A stretch of DNA of 50,304 bases from Chloroflexota bacterium. Its GTDB lineage: Bacteria > Chloroflexota > Anaerolineae > Aggregatilineales > Phototrophicaceae. The notes beneath the pieces were generated by a model that was given only the letters and a program-made list of their open reading frames with translations, did no database searches and was not told the DNA's origin. The translations under genes and the position numbers were made by a program. Shown one piece after another: positions 42,258 through 50,304 of the stretch (position 1 is the first letter of the stretch; the number at the start of each line of letters is the position of its first letter). The stretch is taken from contig WTGN01000048.1 of assembly GCA_011523545.1 (NCBI GenBank), positions 1 to 50,304 of the forward strand, written 5' to 3'.

Positions 42258-43409
42258 ATGACTGAGACGTTTGACGCAATTGTGATTGGCGCGGGCGCAA
42301 TGGGAAGCGCTGCCTCATACTACATGAGCAAGCGCGGGCAAAAGGCGCTCCTGCTGGAACAGTTCGAGCTGGATCATCGCAATGGCAGTTCATACGGGCA
42401 TTCGCGAATCATCCGCTACTGCTATGACCGTTCCGAATATGTTGAACTGGCAAAGGACAATTATCCGCTCTGGTTCGCAGCGCAAGAAGAATTGGGGGAG
42501 ACACTGTACATCAAGACTGGCGGATTCGATTTCGGGCCCGCCGATGATGACAGGCTGACGGATACGCTCGCCGCCATCAATGCCCACAATATCGAATACG
42601 AACTGCTATCGGTGGAGGAAGCGCAATATCGGTTTCCGCAATTCCGATTAAATGCGGATTTCCAAGTTCTGTATCAAGCCGACGGCGGATTCATCAAAGC
42701 CTCGAAAGCCGTCCTCGGGCATATCACCTTGGCGAAGCGAAGAGGCGCTACAGTCAAGGATCGTACGGCCGTTGAGCGGATTCGTATCAAGCCGGACAGT
42801 GTGGAAGTGGATACAGATGGCGAGACTTATTCTGCCGGTACGCTCATCGTGACCGCCGGTTCATGGACGAAATCCCTTCTGGCGCAAACCGGAATCGATC
42901 TACCGCTGGTTCCGCTGCGCTGCCAGTTGAATTTTCTCATGCCAGACGATATGGCGGCCTATGATGCCGCAAACTGTCCAGTATGGCGGGCGCATGTTCG
43001 CGAGTTGTTTTCGTCCCCGATTTACATTTACGGCTTGCCGTCCATTGACAATAGCGGTTTCAAAATCGCCTGGCATGGCGGGCAGCCGCTGTCGCATCCG
43101 TCGGAAACAGATTACTCGCCCGACGATGACAACGTTCAAAGCCTGCGCGAATTCATGCGGGCGCATATCCCCGGCGTTGCCGACGCCGCCCTGCGAGAAA
43201 GCCGCATCTGTCTGTATACAAACACGCCGGACGAGCATTTCATCATTGACCGGCATCCGGAGCACAGTCATGTCGTGATTGGCGCCGGTTTCAGCGGTCA
43301 CGGATTCAAGTTCAGCACGATAATCGGCAAGATGCTGACTGACATCGCGCTCGACGGCGGCACGCCGCACCAGGACCGGCTCTTCAAAATCAGCCGTTTC
43401 CTAAATTGA
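42258..43409 (+). CDS. Monomeric sarcosine oxidase/N-methyltryptophan oxidase-like flavoenzyme
   Basis: A 383-residue FAD-dependent amine oxidase. The FAD-binding FDAIVIGAGAMGSAASYYMSK opens the protein. GHSRIIRYCYDRSEYVELAKDNYPLW is characteristic of the MSOX/SolA group. CLYTNTPDEHFIIDRHPE near the C-terminus contains the cysteine that carries covalent FAD in relatives. FSGHGFKFSTIIGKML closes the fold. The substrate is probably a secondary or N-methylated amino acid. ATG at 42258 has GGGAGG upstream; an earlier in-frame start at 42180 adds 26 atypical residues. Its 3' end overlaps the convergent GNAT gene by 20 bases. Confidence 0.88.
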   Translation: MTETFDAIVIGAGAMGSAASYYMSKRGQKALLLEQFELDHRNGSSYGHSRIIRYCYDRSEYVELAKDNYPLWFAAQEELGETLYIKTGGFDFGPADDDRLTDTLAAINAHNIEYELLSVEEAQYRFPQFRLNADFQVLYQADGGFIKASKAVLGHITLAKRRGATVKDRTAVERIRIKPDSVEVDTDGETYSAGTLIVTAGSWTKSLLAQTGIDLPLVPLRCQLNFLMPDDMAAYDAANCPVWRAHVRELFSSPIYIYGLPSIDNSGFKIAWHGGQPLSHPSETDYSPDDDNVQSLREFMRAHIPGVADAALRESRICLYTNTPDEHFIIDRHPEHSHVVIGAGFSGHGFKFSTIIGKMLTDIALDGGTPHQDRLFKISRFLN

Positions 43410-44073
43410 TCGTCCACCAATCGTAGTCGCCCAGCTTCACGAAGCCGTTTTTACGCAGGAGATTCGACGCCGGCTCCGCCACTGCAATCACGGCGCCGAT
43501 GCGCGACATGCCGCCTGCGGTCGCGATCCAGCGCGCCTCGTCAATGGCGTCCTGGCTGAGAGAGCCTTCCAGCCAGATCCCGCTGTAGGCGAGCGTCTTC
43601 ACCGGAATCAAATGCGCTTCATGCTGGCGCCGGCGGCGAGCGACGGGCTTTGCATCGGCGACATATAGTTCGAATCTGGTCGGCCCGCGCCTGAATCCCT
43701 GGCTGGAACAGAGCCGCTGCATGGCCCGGTTTTCGCCGCGCACCAGGGCCCGTATTTCGCGCGCATTTGCTTCCCTTGCGGCCTGTACGCTTTTCGAGAC
43801 CAGGTTTCCGCCGATCCCCCGACCGCGCGCCCAGGGCCTGACCGCCAGCAGATCAAGCTCACAGCGCATGCCGCCGGCCTGATCGCGAGTGACAAAATTG
43901 TCGACGAATCCGACGACCGCCCCGCCCAATGTCGCCACGAGTGTTAAGCCTTCGCTCAGATCGTGACCCGCCCTAAGCGAATCGGCAGGGAGCGACATGG
44001 ACAGCGCTTGCTTGGCGATGTCGGCGATTGCGGTCTGGTCGTCAGGCGCCGCGCGGCGGAACTGTACAGTCAT
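43390..44073 (-). CDS. GNAT-family N-acetyltransferase
   Basis: A 227-residue protein whose first about 150 residues form a GNAT domain. Acetyl-CoA binding motif A is CELDLLAVRPWARGRGIGGNLVSKSVQAA, and RLCSSQGFRRGPTRFELYV supplies motif B. The C-terminal about 75 residues (IPVKTLAYSGIWLEGSLSQDA, then ASNLLRKNGFVKLGDYDWWTINLG) resemble a second, partial acetyltransferase half. A tandem or degenerate second domain is therefore possible. Substrate unknown. It is divergent from the spermidine synthase-like gene. Confidence 0.78.
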   Translation of the reverse strand: MTVQFRRAAPDDQTAIADIAKQALSMSLPADSLRAGHDLSEGLTLVATLGGAVVGFVDNFVTRDQAGGMRCELDLLAVRPWARGRGIGGNLVSKSVQAAREANAREIRALVRGENRAMQRLCSSQGFRRGPTRFELYVADAKPVARRRRQHEAHLIPVKTLAYSGIWLEGSLSQDAIDEARWIATAGGMSRIGAVIAVAEPASNLLRKNGFVKLGDYDWWTINLGNG

Positions 44074-44146
44074 TGATTTTTTGCATTGCCGGTCTCATAA
44101 TGAAACGCTGATTCGCCCGACCGCTCAATTATATCTGGCGCCGATT

Positions 44147-45763
44147 ATGTCAGCCGAAAGCGCAGCCAGCCAGGCCAGGCTGCTGAGCAAAGGAAGCCTG
44201 TATCTGATTGCATTCGTCAGCGGCATGACGACGCTGGCGATAGAGTTGTCGGCATCGCGCCTGCTCGGCAGCGTCTTCGGCAACAGCAATCTCGTCTGGG
44301 CCAATGTCATTGGACTGATGCTCCTGTATCTGACCGCGGGTTATTTTCTCGGCGGTCGGCTGGCGGACCGCTTTCCGCGCGAAGACATACTGCTGAAGCT
44401 CATACTTTGGGCGGCTTTTCTTTGCGCTTTGATTCCGCTTGTGGCCCGCCCGATTATTTCACGAGCGGCGCAAGCTGTCTTTGGCGCGGAAGCGGCCCTG
44501 GCGCTTGGTTCATTCATCGTCATCCTTATCCTTTTCTCAGTGCCGGTGACGCTGTTGGGAACGGTCTCGCCATTTATCATACGGCTTGCGGTGACGGATG
44601 TGGCGGCCAGCGGCAAAGTCGCCGGCCAAGTCTACGCCATCAGCACGCTCGGCAGTCTGCTGGGCACATTCCTGCCGGTGCTGGTGACGATCCCGCAATT
44701 GGGAACGACGCGCACCTTTCTTCTGTTTTCCGGCCTCCTGTTCGCCATCGCATTCGCCGCTCATTTTCGACTTAATCGGCGGGGCGCGCTGCCTTATATT
44801 TTGATGCCGGTGGCAATTGTGCTGTTCTTGCTGGCCGCGCCTGGCGGTCCACTTCGTCCAGCCGCGCCCGGCGCCCGCCTGATGTTTGAAGGCGAAAGCG
44901 CCTACAATTATATTCAAGTGCAAGAAGACGCCGCCGGTTATCGTTATCTATATTTGAACGAGGGCCAGGGCGTGCACAGCCAGTGGCACGCGCAAGACGT
45001 CTTCTTTGACGGGACCTGGGATTATTTTCTGGCCGCGCCCTATTTTAACGAAGCGCCCTTTCGCGCCGATCAAGTGGCTTCGATGCTCGTGATCGGCTTG
45101 GCGGCGGGCACCATTCCCCGGCAATACGCGGCCGTCTATGGCGATATGCCGATTGATGGCATCGAGCTTGACCCGGAGATCGTCGCGGTTGGCGCGCAGT
45201 TTTTTGACATGAACGCCGAGGCGATGCCGAATCTCAAGGCGCAGGTCGGCGATGGGCGTTATCTGCTTAGGCAGATGGAGAAAGATTACACGGTGATTGG
45301 CATTGACGCTTACCGGCCGCCCTATATTCCCTGGCATCTCACCACAGTGGAATTCTTCAGCGAGGTGCGAGATCACCTGGCGGAGCGCGGCGTCGTCGCG
45401 ATAAACGTCGGCCGAACCGATACAGACCGGCGGCTGGTCGACGCGCTATCAAACACGCTGCTCCAGGTTTTCCCCAGCGTGCACGCCATTGATGTGCCTG
45501 CTTCTTTCAATACGATACTGGTCGCGACCGAGCGGCCGACTGCCGCGGACAACCTGCGCCGGAACCTTAGTTATCCGGTCGATTCAGTCGATCCCGTTCT
45601 TTACGATCTGTTGGCAGCGGCGGCCGACAACATCGTGCCCCTGGGGGAAAGCGACATCATCTTCACCGATGACCGGGCGCCGGTCGAGAGCCTGGTGGAT
45701 TCCATCGTGCTGCGCTTCCTGCTGGCCGGGCGCGCGGAGGAGTTTCGGCTCGACCATGAATAG
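44147..45763 (+). CDS. Membrane-bound spermidine synthase-like fused protein
   Basis: A 538-residue protein. Residues about 15-240 are seven to eight transmembrane helices of the fused MFS/spermidine synthase type (GMTTLAIELSASRLLGSVFGNSNLVWANVIGLMLL cut here as ELSASRLLG; TVSPFIIRLAV; GQVYAISTLGSLLGTFL). Residues about 270-538 form a SAM-type fold resembling spermidine synthase (VIGLAAGTIPRQYAAVYG, DGIELDPEIVAVGAQFF, VGDGRYLLRQ, VIGIDAYRPPYIPWHLTT). The usual catalytic D-A-Y/F is DAYRPPYIP. These fused proteins are widespread but poorly characterised; aminopropyl transfer is not demonstrated. ATG at 44147 is preferred over a longer frame. It overlaps the next gene by 8 bases. Confidence 0.82.
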   Translation: MSAESAASQARLLSKGSLYLIAFVSGMTTLAIELSASRLLGSVFGNSNLVWANVIGLMLLYLTAGYFLGGRLADRFPREDILLKLILWAAFLCALIPLVARPIISRAAQAVFGAEAALALGSFIVILILFSVPVTLLGTVSPFIIRLAVTDVAASGKVAGQVYAISTLGSLLGTFLPVLVTIPQLGTTRTFLLFSGLLFAIAFAAHFRLNRRGALPYILMPVAIVLFLLAAPGGPLRPAAPGARLMFEGESAYNYIQVQEDAAGYRYLYLNEGQGVHSQWHAQDVFFDGTWDYFLAAPYFNEAPFRADQVASMLVIGLAAGTIPRQYAAVYGDMPIDGIELDPEIVAVGAQFFDMNAEAMPNLKAQVGDGRYLLRQMEKDYTVIGIDAYRPPYIPWHLTTVEFFSEVRDHLAERGVVAINVGRTDTDRRLVDALSNTLLQVFPSVHAIDVPASFNTILVATERPTAADNLRRNLSYPVDSVDPVLYDLLAAAADNIVPLGESDIIFTDDRAPVESLVDSIVLRFLLAGRAEEFRLDHE

Positions 45764-46472
45764 CAGGCCGGCTCTGTCCATAGTCCTGCGGCTGCTGCTA
45801 GCGCTGGCGGTTCCAGTTGCGCTCATTATGGGTGCGGCCCGCCTGCTGTTGAGCGAACAATTTCTAAGGTTGGAATATCGGCGGCCGGGCTTCCCAATCG
45901 ACACCTACGGCTTCAGCCTGGATGACCGCCTGGAGTACGGTTCGTACGCGATCAGTTATCTCTTCAATGGCGAGTCAATCGACTATCTGGCGGCGCTGCG
46001 CTTGCCGGGCGACCAGTGCAGGAATGTCGCCGCCGGCGCATCCAATTGCAGCCTATTCAGCGCCAGGGAATTGAAGCACATGGAAGACGTGAAGACCCTC
46101 GCAACCGTCGCCTTTGCCGGCGCCATGCTATGCGCGGGTCTGGCTGCCGCGTCAATCATGTTCAGCGCCGTTTCAGCCAATTTAAGAGCGGAGGTTTGGC
46201 TCGGCATTCGGCGCGGCGCCCAGGCAACTTTGCTGTCGATCGGCTGCCTGGCGATATTGGCAATTGCCGCCTGGGACAATTCCTTTGCTGCCTTTCATAA
46301 TCTCTTCTTCGCCGCGGGCAGCTGGCGCTTTCCATTCTCGGACAGCTTGATTCGCCTCTACCCGGAGCAGCTGTTCGTTGACGCTGCCATGATTATCGCG
46401 GCCCTTGCCTCACTCGGCGCCGTTCTGATTCTAGTGGCCCTGCCCCGCCTGGAAGCGAGATGGAACGTCTAA
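45756..46472 (+). CDS. TIGR01906-family integral membrane protein
   Basis: A 238-residue membrane protein of the TIGR01906/DUF1461 type. The first helix (VLRLLLALAVPVALIMGAARLL) precedes an extracytoplasmic loop with GFSLDDRLEYGSYAISYLFNGESIDYLAAL. LFSARELKHMEDVKTL marks the next helix, and FHNLFFAAGSWRFPFSDSLIRLYPEQLFVDAAM is the family's most conserved part. CRNVAAGASNC in the first loop may form a disulfide. The start lies inside the end of the spermidine synthase-like gene (8-base overlap), so production is coupled. Function unknown in general. Confidence 0.82.
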   Translation: MNSRPALSIVLRLLLALAVPVALIMGAARLLLSEQFLRLEYRRPGFPIDTYGFSLDDRLEYGSYAISYLFNGESIDYLAALRLPGDQCRNVAAGASNCSLFSARELKHMEDVKTLATVAFAGAMLCAGLAAASIMFSAVSANLRAEVWLGIRRGAQATLLSIGCLAILAIAAWDNSFAAFHNLFFAAGSWRFPFSDSLIRLYPEQLFVDAAMIIAALASLGAVLILVALPRLEARWNV

Positions 46473-46567
46473 CGGTTCTGTCAAGTGCAGCGGCATTACG
46501 CTAAATCTTGTGTGCGTGCGGGCGAGCCGGTGGTTCGCCCTGCTTTGTTCGACAATCAAGAGTCACT

Positions 46568-46647
46568 TGTAGGGGCGTCTCGCTGAGACACCCTCCTTGC
46601 AAACATCCGATATATTCCTGTGGGCGTTTCAGCGAAACGCCCCTACA
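46568..46647. repeat. 80-bp element with 11-bp terminal inverted repeats (copy C)
   Basis: TGTAGGGGCGT (46568-46578) is exactly complementary to ACGCCCCTACA (46637-46647). As in copies A and B, each end forms its own hairpin (GGCGTCTCGCTGAGACACCC and GGGCGTTTCAGCGAAACGCC) around an unrelated centre. The inner hairpin sequence differs from copies A and B while its base pairing is kept. Confidence 0.75.
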
Positions 46648-46804
46648 GCTTTCGTCGCATTCCGGAATGCGTAACTTGTTGAATCCCCTTGCGTGGGAAG
46701 CGGCATCGCGGCGCGAGTGTCTACAGATTTCGCTATGATTGCAGACGGAATCTAACAGGTTTAGCGAAGAGAGTTATCGCGCCGACGTATCGGGCAGGAC
46801 TCAC

Positions 46805-46858
46805 AATTCTTGGTCATCCGAGGTGACCGAAATCGAGCGGAGATTTGACGCAAGAATT
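46805..46858. repeat. Nested inverted repeat
   Basis: AATTCTTG (46805-46812) is complementary to CAAGAATT (46851-46858). Inside, GGTCA (46812-46816) pairs with TGACC (46824-46828). It may be a decayed member of another dispersed repeat family containing a GTCAT-CCGAGGTGACCGAA core. Confidence 0.45.
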
Positions 46859-46941
46859 CGCTGCCAAGCGCCTTTTAATTTGTGAAGGGCCATTGGATAT
46901 GTTAAGTTTATGCGATTAGGTGGCGGATAAGAGCGGTTTCT

Positions 46942-47814
46942 ATGTCACAAACGAAAGCAGCAATGGCCGCGGGCCTTTCGCGGCGCCAGCTATTGCGTCT
47001 GGGCGTGGGCGCGGCGCTTGGGGCCGTCTTCGGCTTGAACCAGGATGCCGCCAGCGCGAACGGCGCGCGCATCATACGCCATGTGTCGACGAATGCGCGG
47101 AAAGTCTGCTTGACCTACGATGACCTTTGGAGCGAATATTATACGCTGCGTATCGCCCGCGAATACAGCCGCCGCCATGTCGGGTTGACGTTGTTTCCGG
47201 CGGGAATCGCCGTCTTGAACAATCTGCGACGGCCCAACGCCGGTTATGAAAACCTGTATCCGCGCATGCGCGACATGGGGCATGAATTCGGCTGCCACCT
47301 CTTTACACATCGCGAAATCAACAATTTCGGCTTGCAGCAGCTCATTGATGAAGAAATGGAACCGACGCTGGATGTCATGCGGCGCGCCCTTGGCCCCGGC
47401 TTTCGTCCGGTGGGCATCCGCCCGCCCTATGGCAAGGTCACGGATGCCTTGAAGGAGTTATCGATCCGCTACGGCATTCCATTGATATTGTGGGGGCTGG
47501 ATTCGCAAGACGCGATCTGCACCAAAGCGCATGAAAACAAAGAGGACGAAGACGCCACCGCCAATTACAATGAGGTTTTCGCGAATCTGTCGGACCTGTA
47601 CGCCGAAGACGCGCAGTGTTCGGTGGACGAATGTCCCGAAGTTTGCGTCAAAGCGATCCTCAAGAATTATGAAGCCTACCTTCGCCCGGGGGCGATCATC
47701 CTGCATCACGCGCTCAAAACTTCATATACTGCAATTCAGCCGACGCTGGACCTGCTGCGGGACTGGAACATGCAGCCGCTTCCGCTCTCACAACTGCTCG
47801 CCTATTCCGCATGA
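46942..47814 (+). CDS. Tat-exported polysaccharide deacetylase (NodB-like)
   Basis: A 290-residue protein with a twin-arginine-type signal (SRRQLLRLGVGAALGAVFG, residues 13-31). The NodB-like barrel has motif 1 LTYDDLW (D60, D61), motif 2 H119-x3-H123 in CHLFTHREIN, motif 3 RPPYGK (160-165) and the C-terminal ILHHAL histidine. This keeps the metal triad (Asp, His, His) of carbohydrate esterase family 4. Motif 1 has leucine where glycine is usual. An acidic insertion with two cysteines (DAQCSVDECPEVC, about 230-242) is unusual. It probably removes acetyl groups from surface or wall glycans outside the membrane. Tat export suggests folding or metal loading in the cytoplasm. Confidence 0.82.
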   Translation: MSQTKAAMAAGLSRRQLLRLGVGAALGAVFGLNQDAASANGARIIRHVSTNARKVCLTYDDLWSEYYTLRIAREYSRRHVGLTLFPAGIAVLNNLRRPNAGYENLYPRMRDMGHEFGCHLFTHREINNFGLQQLIDEEMEPTLDVMRRALGPGFRPVGIRPPYGKVTDALKELSIRYGIPLILWGLDSQDAICTKAHENKEDEDATANYNEVFANLSDLYAEDAQCSVDECPEVCVKAILKNYEAYLRPGAIILHHALKTSYTAIQPTLDLLRDWNMQPLPLSQLLAYSA

Positions 47815-47928
47815 GCTGGCGGGCCGCCATCGGCTTCCCCTTTTGAGGATACAATTTTTCATGACTGTGCACTAAGCTTTGCTTACCAGTCGGAATCCTG
47901 TTCGTGTGACGAAGAAGGAGTGGAGAAA

Positions 47929-48936
47929 ATGGCGATTCGCGTTGGCATCAATGGCTTCGGGCGCATCGGCCGGCAAGTGCTGAAAGCGATTATGGAATAC
48001 TATCCGAACGAAATTGAAGTGGTCGCGTTCAACGATCTGGGCGATCTGAATACGATGGCGCATCTCTTTCGCTACGATTCCAATTATGGCGTCTTCCCGG
48101 GCGCCGTCGAAGCGACCGATGGCGCGCTGATCGTTGATGGAAACGAGATCAAAGCGCTTTCGGAGCGCGATCCGGCGCAGCTGCCCTGGGGTGAAATGGG
48201 CGTGGATGTGGTGATCGAAAGCACCGGCATATTTACCGACAGAGCCAGCGCCGCCAAGCATATTGCCGCGGGCGCCAAAAAGGTGATTATCTCGGCGCCG
48301 GCCAAAGGTGAAGACCTCACGATCGTGCTGGGCGTCAACCAGGACTGGTATGACCCGGCACAGCATCATGTCTTGTCGAACGCGTCTTGCACCACCAACT
48401 GTCTGGCGCCGGCCGCCAAAGTCGTCAATGACGCGTTTGGCATCAAGCAAGGGTTCATGACGACGATCCACAGCTACACCAACGATCAGCAGATACTCGA
48501 TCTGCCGCACAAGGATCTGCGCCGAGCCAGAGCGGCGGCCGTGAATATGATCCCGACCAGCACCGGCGCCGCCCAAGCCGTTGCCCTGGTCGTGCCGGAG
48601 CTGAAGGGCAAGTTCGACGGCATGGCCGTTCGCGTGCCAACGCCAACCGGCTCGCTGGTTGATTTTGTCGCTTCGGTGGATCGTACGCCGGGGAAAGATG
48701 AGCTGATTGATGCCTTTGAAGAGGCGGCCGCTGGTCCCATGCGCGGCTACCTTGATGTATCGCATGAGCCGCTCGTTTCCAGCGATTACGTCGGCAACCC
48801 GCATTCTAGCGTGATTGACGCGCTGGCGACGGATGTCGCTGGCGATTTGGTGAAGGTCATCACCTGGTACGACAATGAATGGGGCTACTCATGCCGAACG
48901 GCCGACTTGACCAAATTCGTCGGCGACCGACTCTGA
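47929..48936 (+). CDS. gapA: Glyceraldehyde-3-phosphate dehydrogenase
   Basis: A 335-residue type I GAPDH. The NAD-binding [20 protein letters not shown] starts the protein. The catalytic cysteine is in [12 protein letters not shown], and [24 protein letters not shown] and [11 protein letters not shown] complete the active site. It uses D32-type FNDLGDL in the cofactor loop, as in NAD-preferring enzymes. ATG at 47929 has AAGGAG eight bases upstream; a GTG at 47920 would add three residues. It is followed by pgk, giving two consecutive steps of glycolysis, with a hairpin between. Confidence 0.96.
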   Translation: MAIRVGINGFGRIGRQVLKAIMEYYPNEIEVVAFNDLGDLNTMAHLFRYDSNYGVFPGAVEATDGALIVDGNEIKALSERDPAQLPWGEMGVDVVIESTGIFTDRASAAKHIAAGAKKVIISAPAKGEDLTIVLGVNQDWYDPAQHHVLSNASCTTNCLAPAAKVVNDAFGIKQGFMTTIHSYTNDQQILDLPHKDLRRARAAAVNMIPTSTGAAQAVALVVPELKGKFDGMAVRVPTPTGSLVDFVASVDRTPGKDELIDAFEEAAAGPMRGYLDVSHEPLVSSDYVGNPHSSVIDALATDVAGDLVKVITWYDNEWGYSCRTADLTKFVGDRL

Positions 48937-48961
48937 GCGCGCCCGGCAGGATAAACCAAAG

Positions 48962-48984
48962 GCGAGGCGACCCCTCGCTTTTTT
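48962..48984 (+). terminator. Terminator-like hairpin between gapA and pgk
   Basis: GCGAGG (48962-48967) pairs with CCTCGC (48973-48978) around 5 bases, followed by six T residues (48979-48984). It ends 22 bases before the pgk ATG. Because pgk must still be expressed, it may be a partial terminator that lowers pgk relative to gapA, or pgk may have its own promoter. Confidence 0.7.
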
Positions 48985-49006
48985 GCATCATAGGGAGAGA
49001 GCGTCC

Positions 49007-50194
49007 ATGAACAAGATGACCGTTCGCGATGTAGAGCTGAGCGGCAAGCGCGTGCTGCTGCGGGTCGATTTTAATGTGCCGATCGCTGGCGATGCAATCA
49101 CGGACGACACCCGCATCCGCGCGGCGCTGCCCACGCTTGAATACATGCTCTCGCGCAATCCGCGCGCCATTGTCCTGATGTCACACCTGGGGCGCCCCAA
49201 AGGCCGAGTCGTTCCGGAGATGTCGCTGAAGCCGGTTGCGCCCGCCCTGTCGAGGCTGCTGGGACGGCCCGTCGCCTTCGCTGCTGACTGCATCGGGGGC
49301 GCAGTTGATGACGCGCTAGGCGACTTGCCCGAGGGCGGTCTGCTGCTGTTGGAGAATACGCGCTTCCATGCAGGGGAAGGCGAGAATGATCCCCAGTTTG
49401 CCGCCGAGCTGGCGCGGCACGGGGATATCTTCGTCAACGACGCCTTCGGCACGGCGCATCGCGCGCACGCGTCAAATGTCGGCGTTTCCGCCCATCTGAC
49501 CGCCGTCGCCGGGTTCTTGCTCGAAAAGGAAATCACCTATCTCGCGACCCTGCTGGAGAATCCTGAGCGGCCCTTCGTCGCCATTCTCGGCGGGGCGAAG
49601 GTCTCCGGCAAGATTGATGTAATCGACGCCCTCAAAGGCAAGGTCGACGGATTGCTGGTTGGCGGCGGCATGGCGAATACATTTTTTGCCGCGCAGGGCC
49701 GGGACATGGCGGACTCGCTGGTGGAAAGGGAGGCGCTGGACATTGCGCGCGCAGTGCTCGACACGGCCGGCGCCAAGCTCGCTCTGCCGCAGGATCAAGT
49801 TATTGCCGATGCCTTCAGCAATGAGGCCGCAAAGCGCGTGATCGCGGCCAGCGACGATGTGCCGGCGGGATGGCAGTCGCTTGATATCGGCCCGGAAACG
49901 AGCGAGAAGTTCGCGCAGGCCTTGCAGGGGGCGAAGACGATCGTCTGGAACGGACCGATGGGTGTCTTTGAGCTGCCATCATTCGCCGCGGGCACCATCA
50001 GCATCGCGCGGGCGCTGGCGGATGCGACGGCCAATGGCGCAACGACTGTCGTCGGCGGCGGAGACTCGGCGGCGGCTGTTGAGGGCGCCGGTTTGGCGTC
50101 GAAAATGTCACACATATCGACGGGCGGCGGCGCCAGCCTCGAATTGCTGGAAGGCAAAACGCTTCCGGGCATCGCCGCCTTGACCGAGCGTTAA
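49007..50194 (+). CDS. pgk: Phosphoglycerate kinase
   Basis: A 395-residue PGK transferring phosphate from 1,3-bisphosphoglycerate to ADP. The N-terminal substrate domain has LLRVDFNVPI and LMSHLGRPKGR. The hinge region has VNDAFGTAHRAHASNVG, and the nucleotide domain has AILGGAKVSGKIDVI, LLVGGGMANTFF and VVGGGDSAAAVE. ATG at 49007 with GGGAGAG upstream is chosen over an in-frame start inside the terminator T-tract at 48983. It lies 70 bases after gapA. Confidence 0.96.
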   Translation: MNKMTVRDVELSGKRVLLRVDFNVPIAGDAITDDTRIRAALPTLEYMLSRNPRAIVLMSHLGRPKGRVVPEMSLKPVAPALSRLLGRPVAFAADCIGGAVDDALGDLPEGGLLLLENTRFHAGEGENDPQFAAELARHGDIFVNDAFGTAHRAHASNVGVSAHLTAVAGFLLEKEITYLATLLENPERPFVAILGGAKVSGKIDVIDALKGKVDGLLVGGGMANTFFAAQGRDMADSLVEREALDIARAVLDTAGAKLALPQDQVIADAFSNEAAKRVIAASDDVPAGWQSLDIGPETSEKFAQALQGAKTIVWNGPMGVFELPSFAAGTISIARALADATANGATTVVGGGDSAAAVEGAGLASKMSHISTGGGASLELLEGKTLPGIAALTER

Positions 50195-50250
50195 CGCGGC
50201 CGAGCGCTTAGCCCGCATTGCGCCGCTTCCCGTTGGCGTTGCGGTCAAGC

Positions 50251-50304
50251 AACCCCACCCCCCGGCCCCCTCCCGCCATCTCTATGGCGGGCATCCGACG
50301 AGTC
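50251..50304. repeat. GC-rich AACCCCACCCCC-GGCCCC repeat at window end
   Basis: AACCCCACCCCCCGGCCCC starting at 50251, followed by a GCCATctctATGGC hairpin (50276-50289). It matches the motif inside dnaE2 (11-36) and, in reverse complement, inside the DUF6504 gene (about 943-965). It follows pgk after about 55 unremarkable bases. Confidence 0.65.

Larger units (their letters stand above)
46473..46941. repeat. Repeat-rich gap between TIGR01906 and deacetylase genes
   Basis: No gene is supported in these 469 bases. From left to right: a single GCGGGCGAG...TTCGCCC hairpin (about 46517-46540), a complete 80-bp palindromic element (46568-46647), and a 21-bp stretch at 46721-46741 identical to 528-548 in the mutasome gap. 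An inverted-repeat structure at 46805-46858 follows, then an A+T-rich stretch likely to carry the deacetylase promoter. A short frame at 46508-46738 consists of repeat sequence only. Confidence 0.7.

Noticed and set aside
45489..45755. Longer N-terminus for the TIGR01906 protein reaching back into the spermidine synthase-like gene
   Set aside because: The extra 89 residues are out-of-frame translation of the upstream gene; the family begins near the ATG at 45756.
46508..46738. 76-codon frame in the second repeat cluster
   Set aside because: The frame is translated repeat DNA without start signals.
47872..48804. 310-codon minus-strand frame opposite gapA
   Set aside because: gapA is unambiguous on the plus strand; the antisense frame has no recognisable features.

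Overview
The window is a dense bacterial chromosome segment of roughly 58-60% G+C (estimated by eye), with genes on both strands. It holds no rRNA, CRISPR array, phage genes or transposase genes. The gene families point to Chloroflexota, probably Anaerolineae-like: type 2 isopentenyl-diphosphate isomerase, a ROK polyphosphate glucokinase, folate-dependent TrmFO, an imuA-imuB-DUF6504-dnaE2 mutasome, G5/propeller lipoproteins and MoxR-DUF58. This is an inference from gene content; no phylogenetic marker search was possible.

Layout. 1-2.9 kb, minus strand: a mutagenic translesion synthesis cassette (imuA, imuB, a DUF6504 gene, start of dnaE2). A promoter with a LexA-like palindrome in its spacer drives it, and GC-rich repeats invade it both between and inside its genes. 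3-8.2 kb, minus: a BtpA-family protein, a PhyH-type dioxygenase, tRNA-Glu(CTC), trpS, smpB, a TPR/membrane protein and tRNA-Leu(GAG). 8.2-13.3 kb, plus: an operon plsX-fabF-trmFO-hflX. 13.3-15.5 kb: a secreted propeller protein (minus) and a THUMP-type RNA methyltransferase (plus). 15.5-25.2 kb, plus: a cell-surface polysaccharide cluster. It contains a G5/propeller lipoprotein, a giant glycosidase-like/O-antigen-ligase fusion, UDP-glucuronate decarboxylase, a second ligase/polymerase, GtrA, a GT4 glycosyltransferase and a small membrane protein. 25.2-36.2 kb: housekeeping and signalling genes (DinB-like, acpP, idi2, hemW, PP2C phosphatase, orphan OmpR-type regulator, flavin reductase, polyphosphate glucokinase, L,D-transpeptidase, asd, pheA, Hsp20). 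36.2-39.6 kb, minus: roadblock protein, pyrG and an adenosine-deaminase-like protein that has lost its metal-binding histidines. 39.9-46.5 kb: moxR-DUF58, a sarcosine-oxidase-like flavoenzyme, a GNAT protein, a membrane-bound spermidine-synthase-like protein and a TIGR01906 membrane protein. 46.5-46.9 kb is a second repeat-rich gap. 46.9-50.2 kb: a Tat-exported polysaccharide deacetylase, then gapA-pgk separated by a short terminator-like hairpin.

Best candidates for new biology: (1) the 1039-residue fusion of a TIM-barrel glycosidase-like ectodomain, apparently without its catalytic nucleophile, to an O-antigen ligase/polymerase membrane domain, coupled by TGATG to a G5/propeller lipoprotein; (2) the metal-site-less adenosine deaminase homologue downstream of pyrG; (3) a family of 75-80 bp elements with 11-bp terminal inverted repeats, whose half-copies and a companion repeat have become in-frame coding sequence in mutasome genes; (4) several operator-like palindromes (imuA, btpA-like gene, acpP).
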